Positions 7,753 to 17,020 of a DNA stretch of 64,000 nt are shown here, piece after piece (the stretch's first letter is position 1; the number at the start of each line of letters is the position of its first letter). The position numbers and the translations under genes were made by a program. The DNA is from Craurococcus roseus (GTDB lineage: Bacteria > Pseudomonadota > Alphaproteobacteria > Acetobacterales > Acetobacteraceae), in NCBI RefSeq assembly GCF_039523795.1, contig NZ_BAAAFZ010000023.1:1-64000 (forward strand). The letters run 5' to 3'. The notes below the pieces were generated by a model. That model saw only the letters and a program-made list of their open reading frames with translations, searched no databases and was not told the origin of the DNA.

Positions 7753-9516
7753 TCAGCGCGCCGCCAGGAACTCGAACGCATCGCCCTCCGGCCGCCGCCC
7801 TTCGACGTGCCGCCGGTGCCAAAGCGCGTAGAACAGCAGGTGCCACGCCGCGAAGCCGCGGTGCTTCTCGCCCGCCGCGTTGCGGAACAGCGCCGCCACG
7901 CGGTCCGGCCGCGCGATCTCCGCCACGCCCGCCTGCGCCGCCACCAGCGGCCCCAGCCGCTCGCCCACGCCGCCGATCCAGGCGCCGATCGGCACGGTGA
8001 AGCCCTGCTTGGGCTTGAAGGGCTCCGCGGCCGGGAAGTTCTTCGCCAGCCATTGCCGCAGCAGCCACTTGCCGGTGTGGCCCTGCACCTTCAGCGCGTC
8101 CGGCAGGCGGAAGGCGGCGGTGGCCACGCCGTTGTCGAGGAACGGCACGCGCCCTTCGACGCCGTGCGCCATGAGGCAGCGGTCGAGCTTGACCAGCAGG
8201 TCGTTCGGCAGCCAATCCGCGACGTCCAGCGCCTGCGCCGCCTGGAGCCGCGTGCGGCCGGGCGTGAAGGCGGCGCCCTCGGCGGAGGCGGTGCCGTCGC
8301 GCCAACCTGTCAGCGGAGCGCGCAGCACGTCCTCCACCCGGTCGAAGGAGCCGCGGGAGCGTGGCGCCTTGCCGCCCATCCACCAGGGCCGCATGGCGGC
8401 GCGGTAGCGGCCGTAGCCGCCCAGGATCTCGTCGCCCCCTTCGCCGGAGAGCACCACCTTCACCTCCTCCCGCGCGCGGCGGGCGAGGAACCAGGTCGGG
8501 ATGATGGCGTAGTCGGCGGCCGGGTCGTCCATGCAGGCGACGATTTCGGGCAGGTGGCGCCAGACCATGGCCTCGTCCACGTCCACCGTGACGTGTCGCG
8601 CCCCGGCCCCGCGCGCGGCGGCGGCGGCGGCGGCGCGCTCGTCGGCGGCGCCGGGCACGTCGAAGCCGGCGGTGAAGGCCGTCACCGGCTCGCCGTTCAG
8701 CCGCGCCATCATCGCCAGCACGGCGGCGCTGTCCGTGCCGCCGGAGAGGAACATGCCGTAGGGCACGTCGCTGCGCTGGTGCAGCGCCACGCTCTCCTGG
8801 AACGCGTCGTCGAAGCGGTCGAGGGCGGCGTCGAGCCCGATGTCCTCCGGCCCGCCCTCCGGCAGCGCCGCGCGGCGGCGGCGCTCCGCCACGGCGCCGT
8901 CGGCGATGGACAGCGTCTCACCGGGCAGGACGCGGGAAACGCCCTCGAAAATCGTCTCCGCGCCGGTGGTGAACTGGATCTGGAGCAGTTCCGCCAGCGC
9001 CTCGCGCCGCACGCGCGGGCGCACCAGCCCGGCAGCGACCAGCGCCTGCGGCTCGGAGGCGAAGGCGACGCCGCCTCCGACCTCGGCCATATAGAGCGGC
9101 TTGATGCCGAAGGGGTCCCGCGCCAGCACCACCTGCCGCGACGCGCGGTCGTGCAGCGCGAAGGCGTACATGCCGCGCAGCCCGTCCGTGAAGGCCAAGC
9201 CGTCGCGGCGCCAGAGGTGCAGCGGCGGCTCGCAATCGCTGCCGGTCGCGCAGTGGAGCTGGTTCTGCTCCCGCAGCTCGCGGTAGTTGTACACCTCGCC
9301 GTTGGCCACCAGAGCGGCGGCGCCGGCGAAGAGCGGTTGGTCGCCTGTGGCGAGGTCGATGATAGCGAGACGCGTGTGCGCCAGCGCCACGCTGCCCGCG
9401 ACGTGGTGCCCGGCACCGTCCGGCCCCCGGTGCGCCAGCGCCTGCGTGAGCGCGTCCACCGTGGCGGCGGAGGGCGCGAGCCCCGTGCGCAGGGCGATGC
9501 CGGCGAGGCCGCACAT
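7753..9516 (-). CDS. asnB: Asparagine synthase (glutamine-hydrolysing), surface-glycan cluster
   Basis: 587 residues. N-terminal class II glutaminase domain with nucleophile Cys2 (MCGLAGI), RGPDG at 30-34 and the glutamine-binding NGEVYNY at 72-78. C-terminal synthetase domain has the ATP pyrophosphatase loop SGGTDS (258-263) and SGEGGDE. The enzyme transfers amide nitrogen from glutamine to a carboxylate. Its ATG overlaps the TGA of the upstream glycosyltransferase gene by one base, so it is the last gene of a coupled glycosyltransferase operon. In such settings AsnB-type enzymes are often used to amidate uronic acids of LPS or capsule rather than aspartate; this role is inferred from context. 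Confidence 0.85.
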   Translation of the reverse strand: MCGLAGIALRTGLAPSAATVDALTQALAHRGPDGAGHHVAGSVALAHTRLAIIDLATGDQPLFAGAAALVANGEVYNYRELREQNQLHCATGSDCEPPLHLWRRDGLAFTDGLRGMYAFALHDRASRQVVLARDPFGIKPLYMAEVGGGVAFASEPQALVAAGLVRPRVRREALAELLQIQFTTGAETIFEGVSRVLPGETLSIADGAVAERRRRAALPEGGPEDIGLDAALDRFDDAFQESVALHQRSDVPYGMFLSGGTDSAAVLAMMARLNGEPVTAFTAGFDVPGAADERAAAAAAARGAGARHVTVDVDEAMVWRHLPEIVACMDDPAADYAIIPTWFLARRAREEVKVVLSGEGGDEILGGYGRYRAAMRPWWMGGKAPRSRGSFDRVEDVLRAPLTGWRDGTASAEGAAFTPGRTRLQAAQALDVADWLPNDLLVKLDRCLMAHGVEGRVPFLDNGVATAAFRLPDALKVQGHTGKWLLRQWLAKNFPAAEPFKPKQGFTVPIGAWIGGVGERLGPLVAAQAGVAEIARPDRVAALFRNAAGEKHRGFAAWHLLFYALWHRRHVEGRRPEGDAFEFLAAR

Positions 9517-10680
9517 CAGGCGGCGGCCTCCCTCGGCGCGGCGGGCGGCGCGACGGAGCGCAGGAACTCGCCCCAGCGCGCCAACACCGGCGCGGCGGCG
9601 TGGGCCCGCTCGAACTCCGCGCGGCCGGCGGCGGCCAGGGCGGNNNNNNNNNNNNNNNNNNNNNNNNNNNNNNNNNNNNNNNNNNNNNNNNNNNNNNNNN
9701 NNNNNNNNNNNNNNNNNNNNNNNNNNNNNNNNNNNNNNNNNNNNNGCGCGGCGCGGCGCGTCGGCCAGCAGCGAGGCGATGGCGGCGGCGAGCGGTTCCG
9801 GCGCCCCGACCGGCACCAGCAGCCCGGTTTCGCCGTCGCGCACCACCTCGCGCGGCCCCTGCGCCGCCGCCGCGACGACGGGGCGCGCGGCGGACCACGC
9901 CTCCAGCACCACGTTGCCGAGCGGCTCGTGGCGCGAGGGGCAGACGAAGACGCCGCAGGCGGCCAGCAACGCGCCCGTGTCCTCGCGCCAGCCGAGGAAC
10001 GCGACGCGGTCCGCCACGCCCAACCCCCGCGCCAGCGCCTCCAGCGCCGCCCGTTCGGGTCCCTCGCCGGCCAGGAAGAGGTGCGCGTCGCGCAGCAGCG
10101 CGAGCGCGCGCAGCAGCACGTCGAAGCCCTTGTTGCGGTGCAGCCGCCCGAGCGCGAGCAGCCGGGGCGCGCCCGGCGGCGCCGGCAGGTCGGCGGGCGG
10201 AACGCCCGCGAGGTCTTGCGCGAAGTTCGGCACGACATGCGCCCGTTCCGCCGGCCAGCCTTGCTCCACCAGCCACCCGCGGATGCCGCGCGTGTTGCCG
10301 ACGAGGTGGTCGCAACGGCGGTAGTACTTGAGGTCGTAGTAGCCGCCGAGCCGCCCCACCAGCGTCCACGGGCCGCCGCGCCGCTTCAGCCGCCCCGCGA
10401 AGAGCGTCGCCCGGTTGGCCCAGGACACGACCACCTCCGGCCCGAAGGCGCCGAGCGCGCGCCGCAGCGCCGGGCCGGTGCGGAGGTCGAAAGGCCCGCC
10501 GAACGGGAGTTGCACCGGGTCAAGCCCGGCGCGGCGCAGCCGCGCGGCGCGGCCGGCGTCCTCGCGCACCACCGCCAGCACCGCTTCTCCGCCCGCGTGC
10601 TGCGCCGCGGCGAGGCGCTCGAAGAACGCCTCCGCTCCGCCCATCGGCGCGCCGGCGATGACGTGCGCGACCCGCGTCAC
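9516..10680 (-). CDS. Glycosyltransferase family 4 protein (interrupted by assembly gap)
   Basis: Starts at GTG 10680 (VTRVAHVIAGAPMGGAE), overlapping the upstream stop as GTGA. GT-B fold elements: N-terminal GAPMGGAE nucleotide-sugar loop, LLALGRLHRNKGFDVL at the domain junction, and the GT4 donor-site signature PSRHEPLGNVVLEAW, where E-x7-E is the usual pattern. The C-terminal part lies beyond a run of 102 N, and the frames on both sides differ because the gap length is arbitrary; the tail resumes as ALAAAGRAEFERAH... and ends on the stop that overlaps asnB. It probably adds a sugar to LPS core or another surface glycan. The acceptor is unknown. Confidence 0.82.
9644..9745. other. Assembly gap (102 N) inside glycosyltransferase gene
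   Basis: Run of unknown bases. The reading frame of the gene differs before and after it, so the real gap length is not 102 bases or its edges are imprecise. Confidence 0.99.
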
Positions 10681-11660
10681 GCGGCCAGCGCCTCGAAGCG
10701 CGCCGCCACCGAGTCCCAGTCCGGGCCGGGGCCGCGCGCCAGCGCTGCCGCGTGCATCGCCGACCACGCGGCGTCGTCCGACAGCAGGCGGACGGCGGCT
10801 TCGGCGAAGGCGTCGTCGCTCCACGCCACCACGCCGGTCTCGCCGTCCACCACGCGCTCCGCAACCGCGCCGAGCGGCGTCACCACGCAGGGCAGGCCGA
10901 TCGCCTGCGCTTCCGCCAGCGCCAGGCAGAAGGTCTCGCCCGGATCGCCGCGGTAGAGCATCGCGCGCGCCGCGCCGAGCCGCTCCGCCAGTGCCGGGCG
11001 CGGCATGGGATCGCGCAGCCGCACGCCGGCCCCGGCCAGCGAAGCCGCCCGCGCCAGCACCGGCGCGGCGCGGGCGGCGAGTCGGGCGTCGCCGCCGTAG
11101 GTCGCGGCGCCGGTGTAGAGGTGCAGTTCCGCCGCGGGCACAGCCGGCCGGACGCGCGCCGTCCAGAGGTCCAGCAGCCAGTCGAGGCTGCGCAGCGGGT
11201 TGGAGGCGAACACCGCGACCGGCGGCGGCGGCGCCCGGCGCGGCGCCCGATCCGAGAAGGGCGGCGCCACCGCCAACGGGATTTCGACCGGGCGGAAGGG
11301 CAGCCAACGCGGCAGGCCGGCGGAGTGGCTGGGCCCGAGCGTCACCACGCGCGGCCGCGCCGCCAGCAGGGGCAGCAGGTGGCGCGGCTTGCGCAGGTAG
11401 CCGCAGGGGTTGTGCAGCCACAGAACCCGCCGCCCCCGCCGCGGCAGGCGGCGGAACACGCGCGGCAGGCGGCTGGCCAACACCATGCCGGCCGGCGCCG
11501 TGGAGGCCCGGCCCTCGGCGCACACCTCGACCGCGTGGCCACGCCGCTCGAACGCCTCGGCCAGCAGCGCGAAAGCGGTTTCGGCGCCGCCGAGCGGGCG
11601 GTTCCCGACCGCCGCCCCAGCGGTGAATGGGTCTTCCGTCCCCATCACGATCCGCATCAT
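10677..11660 (-). CDS. Glycosyltransferase (GT4-like)
   Basis: 327 residues. N-terminal MMRIVMGTEDPFTAGAAVGN and RPLGGAETAFALLAEAFERRGH form the first Rossmann half; VAVFASNPLRSLDWLL begins the second half; the donor-site region YRGDPGETFCLALAEAQAIG fits the E-x7-E pattern of GT-B retaining enzymes, followed by GLPCVVTPLGAVAE. ATG 11660 was chosen because it overlaps the upstream stop in ATGA; a second ATG three bases further in is an alternative. The enzyme is the third glycosyltransferase of the coupled chain. Donor and acceptor cannot be deduced. Confidence 0.8.
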   Translation of the reverse strand: MMRIVMGTEDPFTAGAAVGNRPLGGAETAFALLAEAFERRGHAVEVCAEGRASTAPAGMVLASRLPRVFRRLPRRGRRVLWLHNPCGYLRKPRHLLPLLAARPRVVTLGPSHSAGLPRWLPFRPVEIPLAVAPPFSDRAPRRAPPPPVAVFASNPLRSLDWLLDLWTARVRPAVPAAELHLYTGAATYGGDARLAARAAPVLARAASLAGAGVRLRDPMPRPALAERLGAARAMLYRGDPGETFCLALAEAQAIGLPCVVTPLGAVAERVVDGETGVVAWSDDAFAEAAVRLLSDDAAWSAMHAAALARGPGPDWDSVAARFEALAA

Positions 11661-12463
11661 TCCGCCGGTGTGGAGCGGGTCCGGTGCCGCTCCGGCTCCA
11701 GCCGCGCCTTCAGGTGGGCGAGCAGAGGGAACAACCCGGCGCAAAGCGAGATCAGCAGCCCCCAGCCTCCTTCCTTCCACCCCCCGCGCGACACGTAGCA
11801 CTTGCCGAAGCGCGACACGAACCGGCGGAGGTTCCCGGGCAGGCTGCCGATGTCGCCAGCTTCCAAGAGGTCCGCGGCCTTGGCGGAGGAGTAGCGGTCC
11901 AGACGGCGCAGCATGTCGGAGATGTCGCGGTCCACCTCGTGGCGGATGCCGGCCTCCTCGATAGGCGGGCCTTCCGTGCCGGTCCAGTCCAGGCCCGGAT
12001 GCACGCGCTGCGCCCGCCAACGCTTGGCGCCGCGGCGGAAAAGGACGGGCTTCAACGTCGTGCCGAAGCTGCCGCCCCAGCCGTGGCGGATCAGCCGGTC
12101 GCCCACGTGGTTGTCGATCCGCACGCGGTGGAAGCCGTGCGGCGAGTCCGCGGCGACGCGGCGCACCGCCTCCCACAGCTCGGGCGGCACGCGCTCGTCC
12201 GCGTCCACCTCCAGTACCCAATCGCCGGTGCAGGCGTCGATGCCGGCGTTGCGGCGCTCGCCTTCCAGCTCCCAGGCGCCTTCCAACACGCGGGCGGCGC
12301 CGCCCCGGCACAGCGCGCCGCTGGCGATGTTGCGGCTCCCGTCGGTGCTGCGGTCGAGAACCACCACCAGTTCGTCGGCCGCCGCCAAGCTCGCCAGGCA
12401 AGCGGGCAGGCGCGCGGCCTCGTTCCGGGCCACCACCAGCGCGCTGACGCTCCGCGCTCTCAT
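11657..12463 (-). CDS. Glycosyltransferase family 2 protein (WaaE/KdtX-like)
   Basis: 268 residues. The GT-A fold is clear: SALVVARNEAARLPACL at the N-terminus, DELVVVLDRSTDGS for nucleotide binding, RRNAGIDACTGDWVLEVDADE containing the metal-binding DAD motif at about residues 93-95, then a C-terminal segment ending in a membrane-associated helix (GGWGLLISLCAGLFPLL). Family members such as WaaE/KdtX add glucose to LPS inner core. Overlaps both neighbours by four bases (ATGA). Its place between a heptosyltransferase-like gene and GT4 genes supports a role in LPS core building, which remains an inference. Confidence 0.85.
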   Translation of the reverse strand: MRARSVSALVVARNEAARLPACLASLAAADELVVVLDRSTDGSRNIASGALCRGGAARVLEGAWELEGERRNAGIDACTGDWVLEVDADERVPPELWEAVRRVAADSPHGFHRVRIDNHVGDRLIRHGWGGSFGTTLKPVLFRRGAKRWRAQRVHPGLDWTGTEGPPIEEAGIRHEVDRDISDMLRRLDRYSSAKAADLLEAGDIGSLPGNLRRFVSRFGKCYVSRGGWKEGGWGLLISLCAGLFPLLAHLKARLEPERHRTRSTPAE

Positions 12464-13389
12464 GCCGCGGACGCCGGCACCGGGGCGGCGAGGAGCCGCT
12501 CCGCCGCGCCCAGCGCCGCTTCCAGGGTCAGGTTCGGCATGGAGTCCAGGTCCGGCGAACCCGGCGCCACGGCCGCCGCGGCCCGCGGACCGGCGGGCGC
12601 GTAGTGGTCCGCGGGCGAGGGCCCGAACAAGCCGAGCGTGGGCGTCCCGGTGGCCGCCGAAAGGTGCATCAGGCCCGAGTCGTTGCCGACGAAGAGCGCG
12701 CAGCGGGCCAGCACCGCGGCCGCTTCCGGCAACGACAGGTTGCCGACCAGATCCAACGCCCGCCCGCCCAAGGCGGCCAGCACCGGCGCCGCCATCGCCC
12801 GCTCCGCGGCGCCCGGCCCGCCCAGCACGGCGACGCGCGCCCCGGCCAGCGGCCCGCCCGACGCCGACAGGGCGTCGGCCAGGGCCACGAAGCGATCCGC
12901 CGGCCAGACCTTGCGGTCCCAGTTCGCGGTGGGGCCAAGGGCGAGCCAAGGCCCGTCGCCCGGCAGCAGCGCCGACGCGCGCCGCGCGTCGGCCGGCGCG
13001 AACCACGCCACCGGCAGGGGCGGCGGGTCGAGGCCCATCAACGCGCCGATCTGCGCCAAACGGTGCCCGGGACGGCGCCCGCCGCGCATCACCACGCGGC
13101 GCTTGGCGCGGATCGTCCAGGCGAGGCCGGAGGCGCGCAGGTCCACCACCAAGTCCCAACGCGAGCCCGCCACCTGCCGCCACAAGTCCCACCAATGCAG
13201 GCGGAAAGGGCGCTTCTCCAGGGAAATGGTCCAGGCGCGGTTCGGCATCCGGGCGAACACGCCCTCGGCCGCCGGCCCGCAGACGACCACCACCTTGGCG
13301 TGCGCGTGCGCGCGCAAAAGGTGGTCCAGCAGCCCGGTGGAGAGCACGGCGTCGCCGATCCGGGTGGCGGTGATGAACAGGATGCGCAA
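12460..13389 (-). CDS. Glycosyltransferase family 9 (ADP-heptose:LPS heptosyltransferase-like)
   Basis: 309 residues. MRILFITATRIGDAVLSTGLL is the standard GT9 N-terminus with the RIGD element; later WLALGPTANWDRKVWPADRF and FVGNDSGLMHLSAATGTPTLGLFG form the donor-binding C-terminal domain with the conserved NDSG.MH motif. GT9 enzymes transfer heptose to the Kdo-lipid A core. The family N-terminus coincides exactly with a TTG codon at 13389, so a TTG start is assigned although no strong Shine-Dalgarno precedes it. First gene of the five-gene overlapping chain; a promoter is expected in the 67-base gap shared with the divergent ygfZ. Confidence 0.85.
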   Translation of the reverse strand: MRILFITATRIGDAVLSTGLLDHLLRAHAHAKVVVVCGPAAEGVFARMPNRAWTISLEKRPFRLHWWDLWRQVAGSRWDLVVDLRASGLAWTIRAKRRVVMRGGRRPGHRLAQIGALMGLDPPPLPVAWFAPADARRASALLPGDGPWLALGPTANWDRKVWPADRFVALADALSASGGPLAGARVAVLGGPGAAERAMAAPVLAALGGRALDLVGNLSLPEAAAVLARCALFVGNDSGLMHLSAATGTPTLGLFGPSPADHYAPAGPRAAAAVAPGSPDLDSMPNLTLEAALGAAERLLAAPVPASAA

Positions 13390-13456
13390 AGCGCTAGGGC
13401 TCTAGCACAGCCGTTCCCCCGTTGCAGCGGGCCCGGCCGGACGCCACTTCCCCCGC

Positions 13457-14284
13457 ATGCCGACGACCCTCCTCCCCGACCGGGGCGTCCTGGAGGTGGC
13501 AGGCGAAGATCGCGTCGCCTTCCTCCAGGGCTTGGTTTCCAACGACGTGGCGGAGGCGGCTTCCGGCCGGGCGGTGTGGGCCGCGCTGCTGACGCCGCAG
13601 GGCAAGTGGCTGGCGGACTTTTTCGTGTTTTCGGACGGGGAACGCCTGTTGCTGGACTGCGAACGGGCGCAGGCGCCAGGGCTGGTGGCGCGGTTGTCGC
13701 GCTTCCGGCTGCGCTCCCGCGCGTCGCTGCGCGACGCTTCGGACGGGTTCCACGTCCACGTCGGCTGGGATGGCGCACCCATGCCGGAAGGGGCGGTCGC
13801 GGCGCCCGATCCAAGGCTTCCGGACGCGGGCTGGCGCGCCCTCGCCACGGCGCCTCTGCCTGGCGCGGACGCCACGCCCGAGGACTGGGACCGGCGCCGC
13901 CTCGCCCTTGGCCTCCCGGACGGCTCGCGCGACATGGCGGCGGAGCAGACGGTGCTGTTGGAAGCCGGCTTCGACGAGTTGCGTGGCGTTTCCTGGACCA
14001 AGGGCTGCTACATGGGCCAGGAGTTGACGGCGCGCACCCGCTACCGCGGCCTGCTGAAGCGGCGCCTCGTCCCGGTGTCGGTGGACGGGCCGTTGCCGCC
14101 ACGCGGGACGCCGGTGCTGGCCGGCGGGGCCGAAGCGGGCGAGATGCGCTCCGGCCGGGACGGGCTCGGCATGGCGTTGCTGCGGCTGGAGGCGCTGGAC
14201 GGCCGATCGTTGCGGTGCGGCGACGCGACGCTGGCGGCGCGCGTGCCGGCCTGGATGGTGTTGCCGAGGAAGGAGAGCGCCTGA
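13457..14284 (+). CDS. ygfZ: YgfZ/GcvT-family folate-binding protein
   Basis: 275 residues. N-terminal LLPDRGVLEVAGEDRVAFLQGLVSND is typical of the GcvT-like fold, and the hallmark K-G-C-Y-x-G-Q-E occurs at residues 182-189 (KGCYMGQE) with the conserved cysteine at 184. YgfZ/IbaG57-type proteins use tetrahydrofolate to help assemble or repair Fe-S clusters in selected enzymes. It is transcribed away from the glycosyltransferase operon, with which it shares a short intergenic region. In this gene group the length of about 270-320 residues is usual. Confidence 0.88.
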   Translation: MPTTLLPDRGVLEVAGEDRVAFLQGLVSNDVAEAASGRAVWAALLTPQGKWLADFFVFSDGERLLLDCERAQAPGLVARLSRFRLRSRASLRDASDGFHVHVGWDGAPMPEGAVAAPDPRLPDAGWRALATAPLPGADATPEDWDRRRLALGLPDGSRDMAAEQTVLLEAGFDELRGVSWTKGCYMGQELTARTRYRGLLKRRLVPVSVDGPLPPRGTPVLAGGAEAGEMRSGRDGLGMALLRLEALDGRSLRCGDATLAARVPAWMVLPRKESA

Positions 14285-14556
14285 GCCCCCGCGCCGCGTG
14301 CCGCACCGCCGCGCGGAAAGGTGCCACGGGCCTCCGGACCGCCCGCGCGCCGCGACGCGCGCCGACGGAGACCGCACGGACTTTTGCGGAATGATGAGCG
14401 GCCCCACACGGGCCGCCGCCGCCCCAAACGCGCAACGGATTAAAACCGTCGCATGACTTCCGCTTAACTGGATCGCATTCGCTTCCGGCAGCAAATTGCG
14501 GTCGCAGCGCCCCGTATGCCGCTCAACGGGAAAAAGGGGCCGGGAAGGAGAGGACG

Positions 14557-15189
14557 ATGCCGGACTTCATCATGGGCACCGACGCCGACGAACGGCTCGA
14601 CGGCACGACGGCCGCCGAGTTCATCTGGGGCCGCGGCGGCGACGACACCATCTACGGCGACGGCTACGCGCCGGGCATCCCCGGCGACGGCCAAGGCCCC
14701 GCCCAGTACCTCGGCGGGAACGACATCCTCTGGGGCGACGAGGGCAACGACCGGCTCTCTGGGGGTCACGGCGCGGACGTGCTGATCGGCGGCGCCGGCG
14801 CCGACGCGTTCTCCTTCGGCACCCACATCCCGTTCAACACCAACAACGTCACGCCCGGCATCCACGTGTTGGACACGGGCGTGGGCGCGGGCGCGCGGGA
14901 CGTGGTCGTCGACTTCACGCCAAGCGAGGACGTGATCGACCTGTCCTTGCTGCTGGCCTTGGCCCACCGCCACCTGAACATCAACGAGGCCTACGAATTC
15001 GTCGGCGACGGGGCGTTCACCGGGGAACGCGCGCAGGTCCGCTACGTGGTGGAGGGGGATCGCACGATCGTGCAGCTCGACGGCACCGACTTCTCGGGCG
15101 GTGGCGTGCGGAACGTGGACGGCGTGGTGGACGCCGAGATCGAATTGCTCGGCGCCCACGCGCTGACGGCGGCCAACTTCCTCCTGTGA
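14557..15189 (+). CDS. Short RTX (haemolysin-type calcium-binding) protein
   Basis: 210 residues, no signal peptide. GGxGxDxx nonapeptide-like units occupy about residues 5-85 (GRGGDDTIYGDG, GGNDILWGDEGNDRLSGGHGADVLIGGAGADAF, with calcium-binding Asp residues). The C-terminal half (DVVVDFTPSEDVIDLSLLL) is the serralysin C-terminal type domain that caps RTX repeats and carries the type I secretion signal. Strong AGGAGAG Shine-Dalgarno upstream. It has no catalytic domain and no type I transporter is encoded in the window. It may be a structural or adhesive secreted protein; function unknown. Upstream 272 bases have no gene; an AT-richer patch near 14440-14470 may be its promoter. Confidence 0.82.
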   Translation: MPDFIMGTDADERLDGTTAAEFIWGRGGDDTIYGDGYAPGIPGDGQGPAQYLGGNDILWGDEGNDRLSGGHGADVLIGGAGADAFSFGTHIPFNTNNVTPGIHVLDTGVGAGARDVVVDFTPSEDVIDLSLLLALAHRHLNINEAYEFVGDGAFTGERAQVRYVVEGDRTIVQLDGTDFSGGGVRNVDGVVDAEIELLGAHALTAANFLL

Positions 15190-15193
15190 CGCA

Positions 15194-15205
15194 NNNNNNN
15201 NNNNN
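15194..15205. other. Assembly gap (12 N)
   Basis: Run of unknown bases between convergent stop codons, where a terminator hairpin would be expected. Confidence 0.99.
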
Positions 15206-15242
15206 GCCTCCCGCGCCGAGGCCCGGCCGCCACGCCGGATCG

Positions 15243-16115
15243 TCACCCGTTGACCACCGTGCCGCCGTTCGGGTGCAGCACCTGGCCGTTGATGTAGCTG
15301 CTGTCGCTCTCGGCGGCGAGGAAGATGTAGGACGGCGCGCACTCGTCCGGCTGGCCGGGGCGCTGCATCGGCGCGGAAGAGCCGTGCTGCGCCGTCTTCT
15401 CCTCGTCGAAGCTCGCCGGGATCAGCGGCGTCCAGATCGGGCCGGGCGCCACGCCGTTGACCCTGATCTTCTTCTGCTCGAACAGCGACTTCGCCAGGCT
15501 GCGGGTGAAAGCGACGATGGCCCCCTTGGTGCTGGCGTAGTCGATGAGCTGCGGGTTGCCCTGGTAGGCGGTGACGGAGGTGGTGTTGATGATCGCGCCG
15601 CCCTCCGGCATGTGCTTCAGCGCGTTCTTCGCCATCCAGAAGTAGCCGAAGATGTTGGTGCGGAAGGTCCGCTCCACCTGCGCCTCGGGGATCTCGGCGA
15701 AGTCCTCGCAGACGTGCTGCTCGGCGGCGTTGTTCACCAGGATGTCGATCCGCCCGCCCAGGAACCGCGCCGCCTGCTCGACGGCCTTGGCGCAGAAGCC
15801 GGGGTCGCCGACGTCGCCGGCGATGGCCAGGCACTTGCGCCCGGCCGCCTCGACGTGGCGCTTCGTCTCCTCGGCGTCCTGGTGCTCGTCCTTGTAGAGG
15901 ACCACCACGTCCGCGCCCTCCTTGGCGAAGCCGATGGCCACCGCGCGACCGATGCCGCTGTCGCCGCCGGTGACGACGGCGCGCTTGCCCTGGAGCTTGT
16001 TGGCCGGCTTCCAGCCCTCCATCCGGTCCTTGGGTTGCGGCATCATCTCCGCTTCGACGCCGGGCTGGCGCCCCTGCTTCTGCGGCGGCTGCGGTGTTTG
16101 CTTGTCGTCTGGCAT
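15243..16115 (-). CDS. SDR oxidoreductase, general-stress type (YghA-like)
   Basis: 290 residues. A 40-residue Pro/Gln-rich N-terminal extension precedes the Rossmann core, as in YghA/YhdF/GsiB-cluster stress dehydrogenases. Cofactor loop TGGDSGIGRA at about 49-58, NNAAEQ, catalytic Ser in INTTSVTAY, and active-site YASTK. The sequence fits a classical NAD(P)-dependent SDR; members of this subgroup reduce small aldehydes and are usually stress induced. An EcfG-like promoter was searched for in the 131-base divergent gap and no convincing match was found. Confidence 0.85.
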   Translation of the reverse strand: MPDDKQTPQPPQKQGRQPGVEAEMMPQPKDRMEGWKPANKLQGKRAVVTGGDSGIGRAVAIGFAKEGADVVVLYKDEHQDAEETKRHVEAAGRKCLAIAGDVGDPGFCAKAVEQAARFLGGRIDILVNNAAEQHVCEDFAEIPEAQVERTFRTNIFGYFWMAKNALKHMPEGGAIINTTSVTAYQGNPQLIDYASTKGAIVAFTRSLAKSLFEQKKIRVNGVAPGPIWTPLIPASFDEEKTAQHGSSAPMQRPGQPDECAPSYIFLAAESDSSYINGQVLHPNGGTVVNG

Positions 16116-16246
16116 GGCGCGCGTCCCTGCGATTGTCTGCGCCGGGAACGGGCGCTGGCCGGGGCGGTTGCGGCCGGCCTGCGGAACGGAACCTTAACCC
16201 CTCGCCGGTTATGCCGCGGGTCCGGAGGGGAACGGGCGGAGCGGCG

Positions 16247-17020
16247 ATGGACGGTGCGGGAAGCGTTGCGGCGGCGAAGGGCGCTGGTGTCGTGGCCAAG
16301 CCGGGACGGCCGTTCAAGGCCGACGACTTCAAACGCGCCTTGGCGCGGGCGACAGAAGGGCACGGATCTCCGGCGGTGGCGGTGGCGGCGGCGCCCCGCA
16401 CCCTGGCGGCGCGCGTGGCGACGCCGTTCCCCGGTCCGGCGGGCGTCGTCGCCGCGCACGACGCCGCGTTCCGCGCCCGCATCGCGCGGGCGGAGAGCGG
16501 CGCGACCCGCCCCGGCGAGGGTTACGGCGCCCGCAACGCCGCATCCGGCGCGCTCGGTCGATACCAGCTCACGCCGCAAGCGCTGCGCGACCTCGGGTGG
16601 AAGGACGCCGCCGGCGGCTGGACCGCCCTCGCCGCGCGCCACGGCGTCGGCTCGGACGAGGGTTTCCTGTCCAGCGCGGCGGCGCAGGAGGCAGCGATGG
16701 GCGCCTATCTCCGCCGCGCGGAGGCGCTTCTCCACCGCAACGGCAGCCTCGCCCGAAGCGGGGGCGCCGTCCCGGGCCTCGACGGCTCCCCGGTGCCGCT
16801 GACGGAGGCGGGCCTCGTCGCCGCCGCACACCGGCGCGGCGCCGGCAGCGTCGCCCGCTATCTAGCGCACCGCAACACTGCGGCCTCGGCCGACGCGCCG
16901 CCGCTCTCCGCCTTGGACCGCCGGGCCTTCGCGGCCGTGGAACGGCGCTTGCGGGACTTCGCGGCGCTGCCCTACGCCGTCGCCGCGCGACCGGAGCGCG
17001 CCGCGGCCCCCGCCGGCTGA
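16247..17020 (+). CDS. Lytic transglycosylase-like protein
   Basis: 257 residues from ATG 16247, which has GGAG five bases upstream; an in-frame ATG at 16211 lacks one. After a low-complexity N-terminus, residues 77-125 read RARIARAESG...GARNAASGALGRYQ..., which matches the lysozyme-like core of transglycosylases: candidate catalytic Glu83 followed by the substrate-groove GRYQ (104-107). The C-terminal half is Ala/Arg-rich helices. No signal peptide is visible, so it may be exported by another route or be a phage-type or flagellar-type muramidase; the neighbours give no support for either. Moderately sure of fold, unsure of function. Confidence 0.6.
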   Translation: MDGAGSVAAAKGAGVVAKPGRPFKADDFKRALARATEGHGSPAVAVAAAPRTLAARVATPFPGPAGVVAAHDAAFRARIARAESGATRPGEGYGARNAASGALGRYQLTPQALRDLGWKDAAGGWTALAARHGVGSDEGFLSSAAAQEAAMGAYLRRAEALLHRNGSLARSGGAVPGLDGSPVPLTEAGLVAAAHRRGAGSVARYLAHRNTAASADAPPLSALDRRAFAAVERRLRDFAALPYAVAARPERAAAPAG

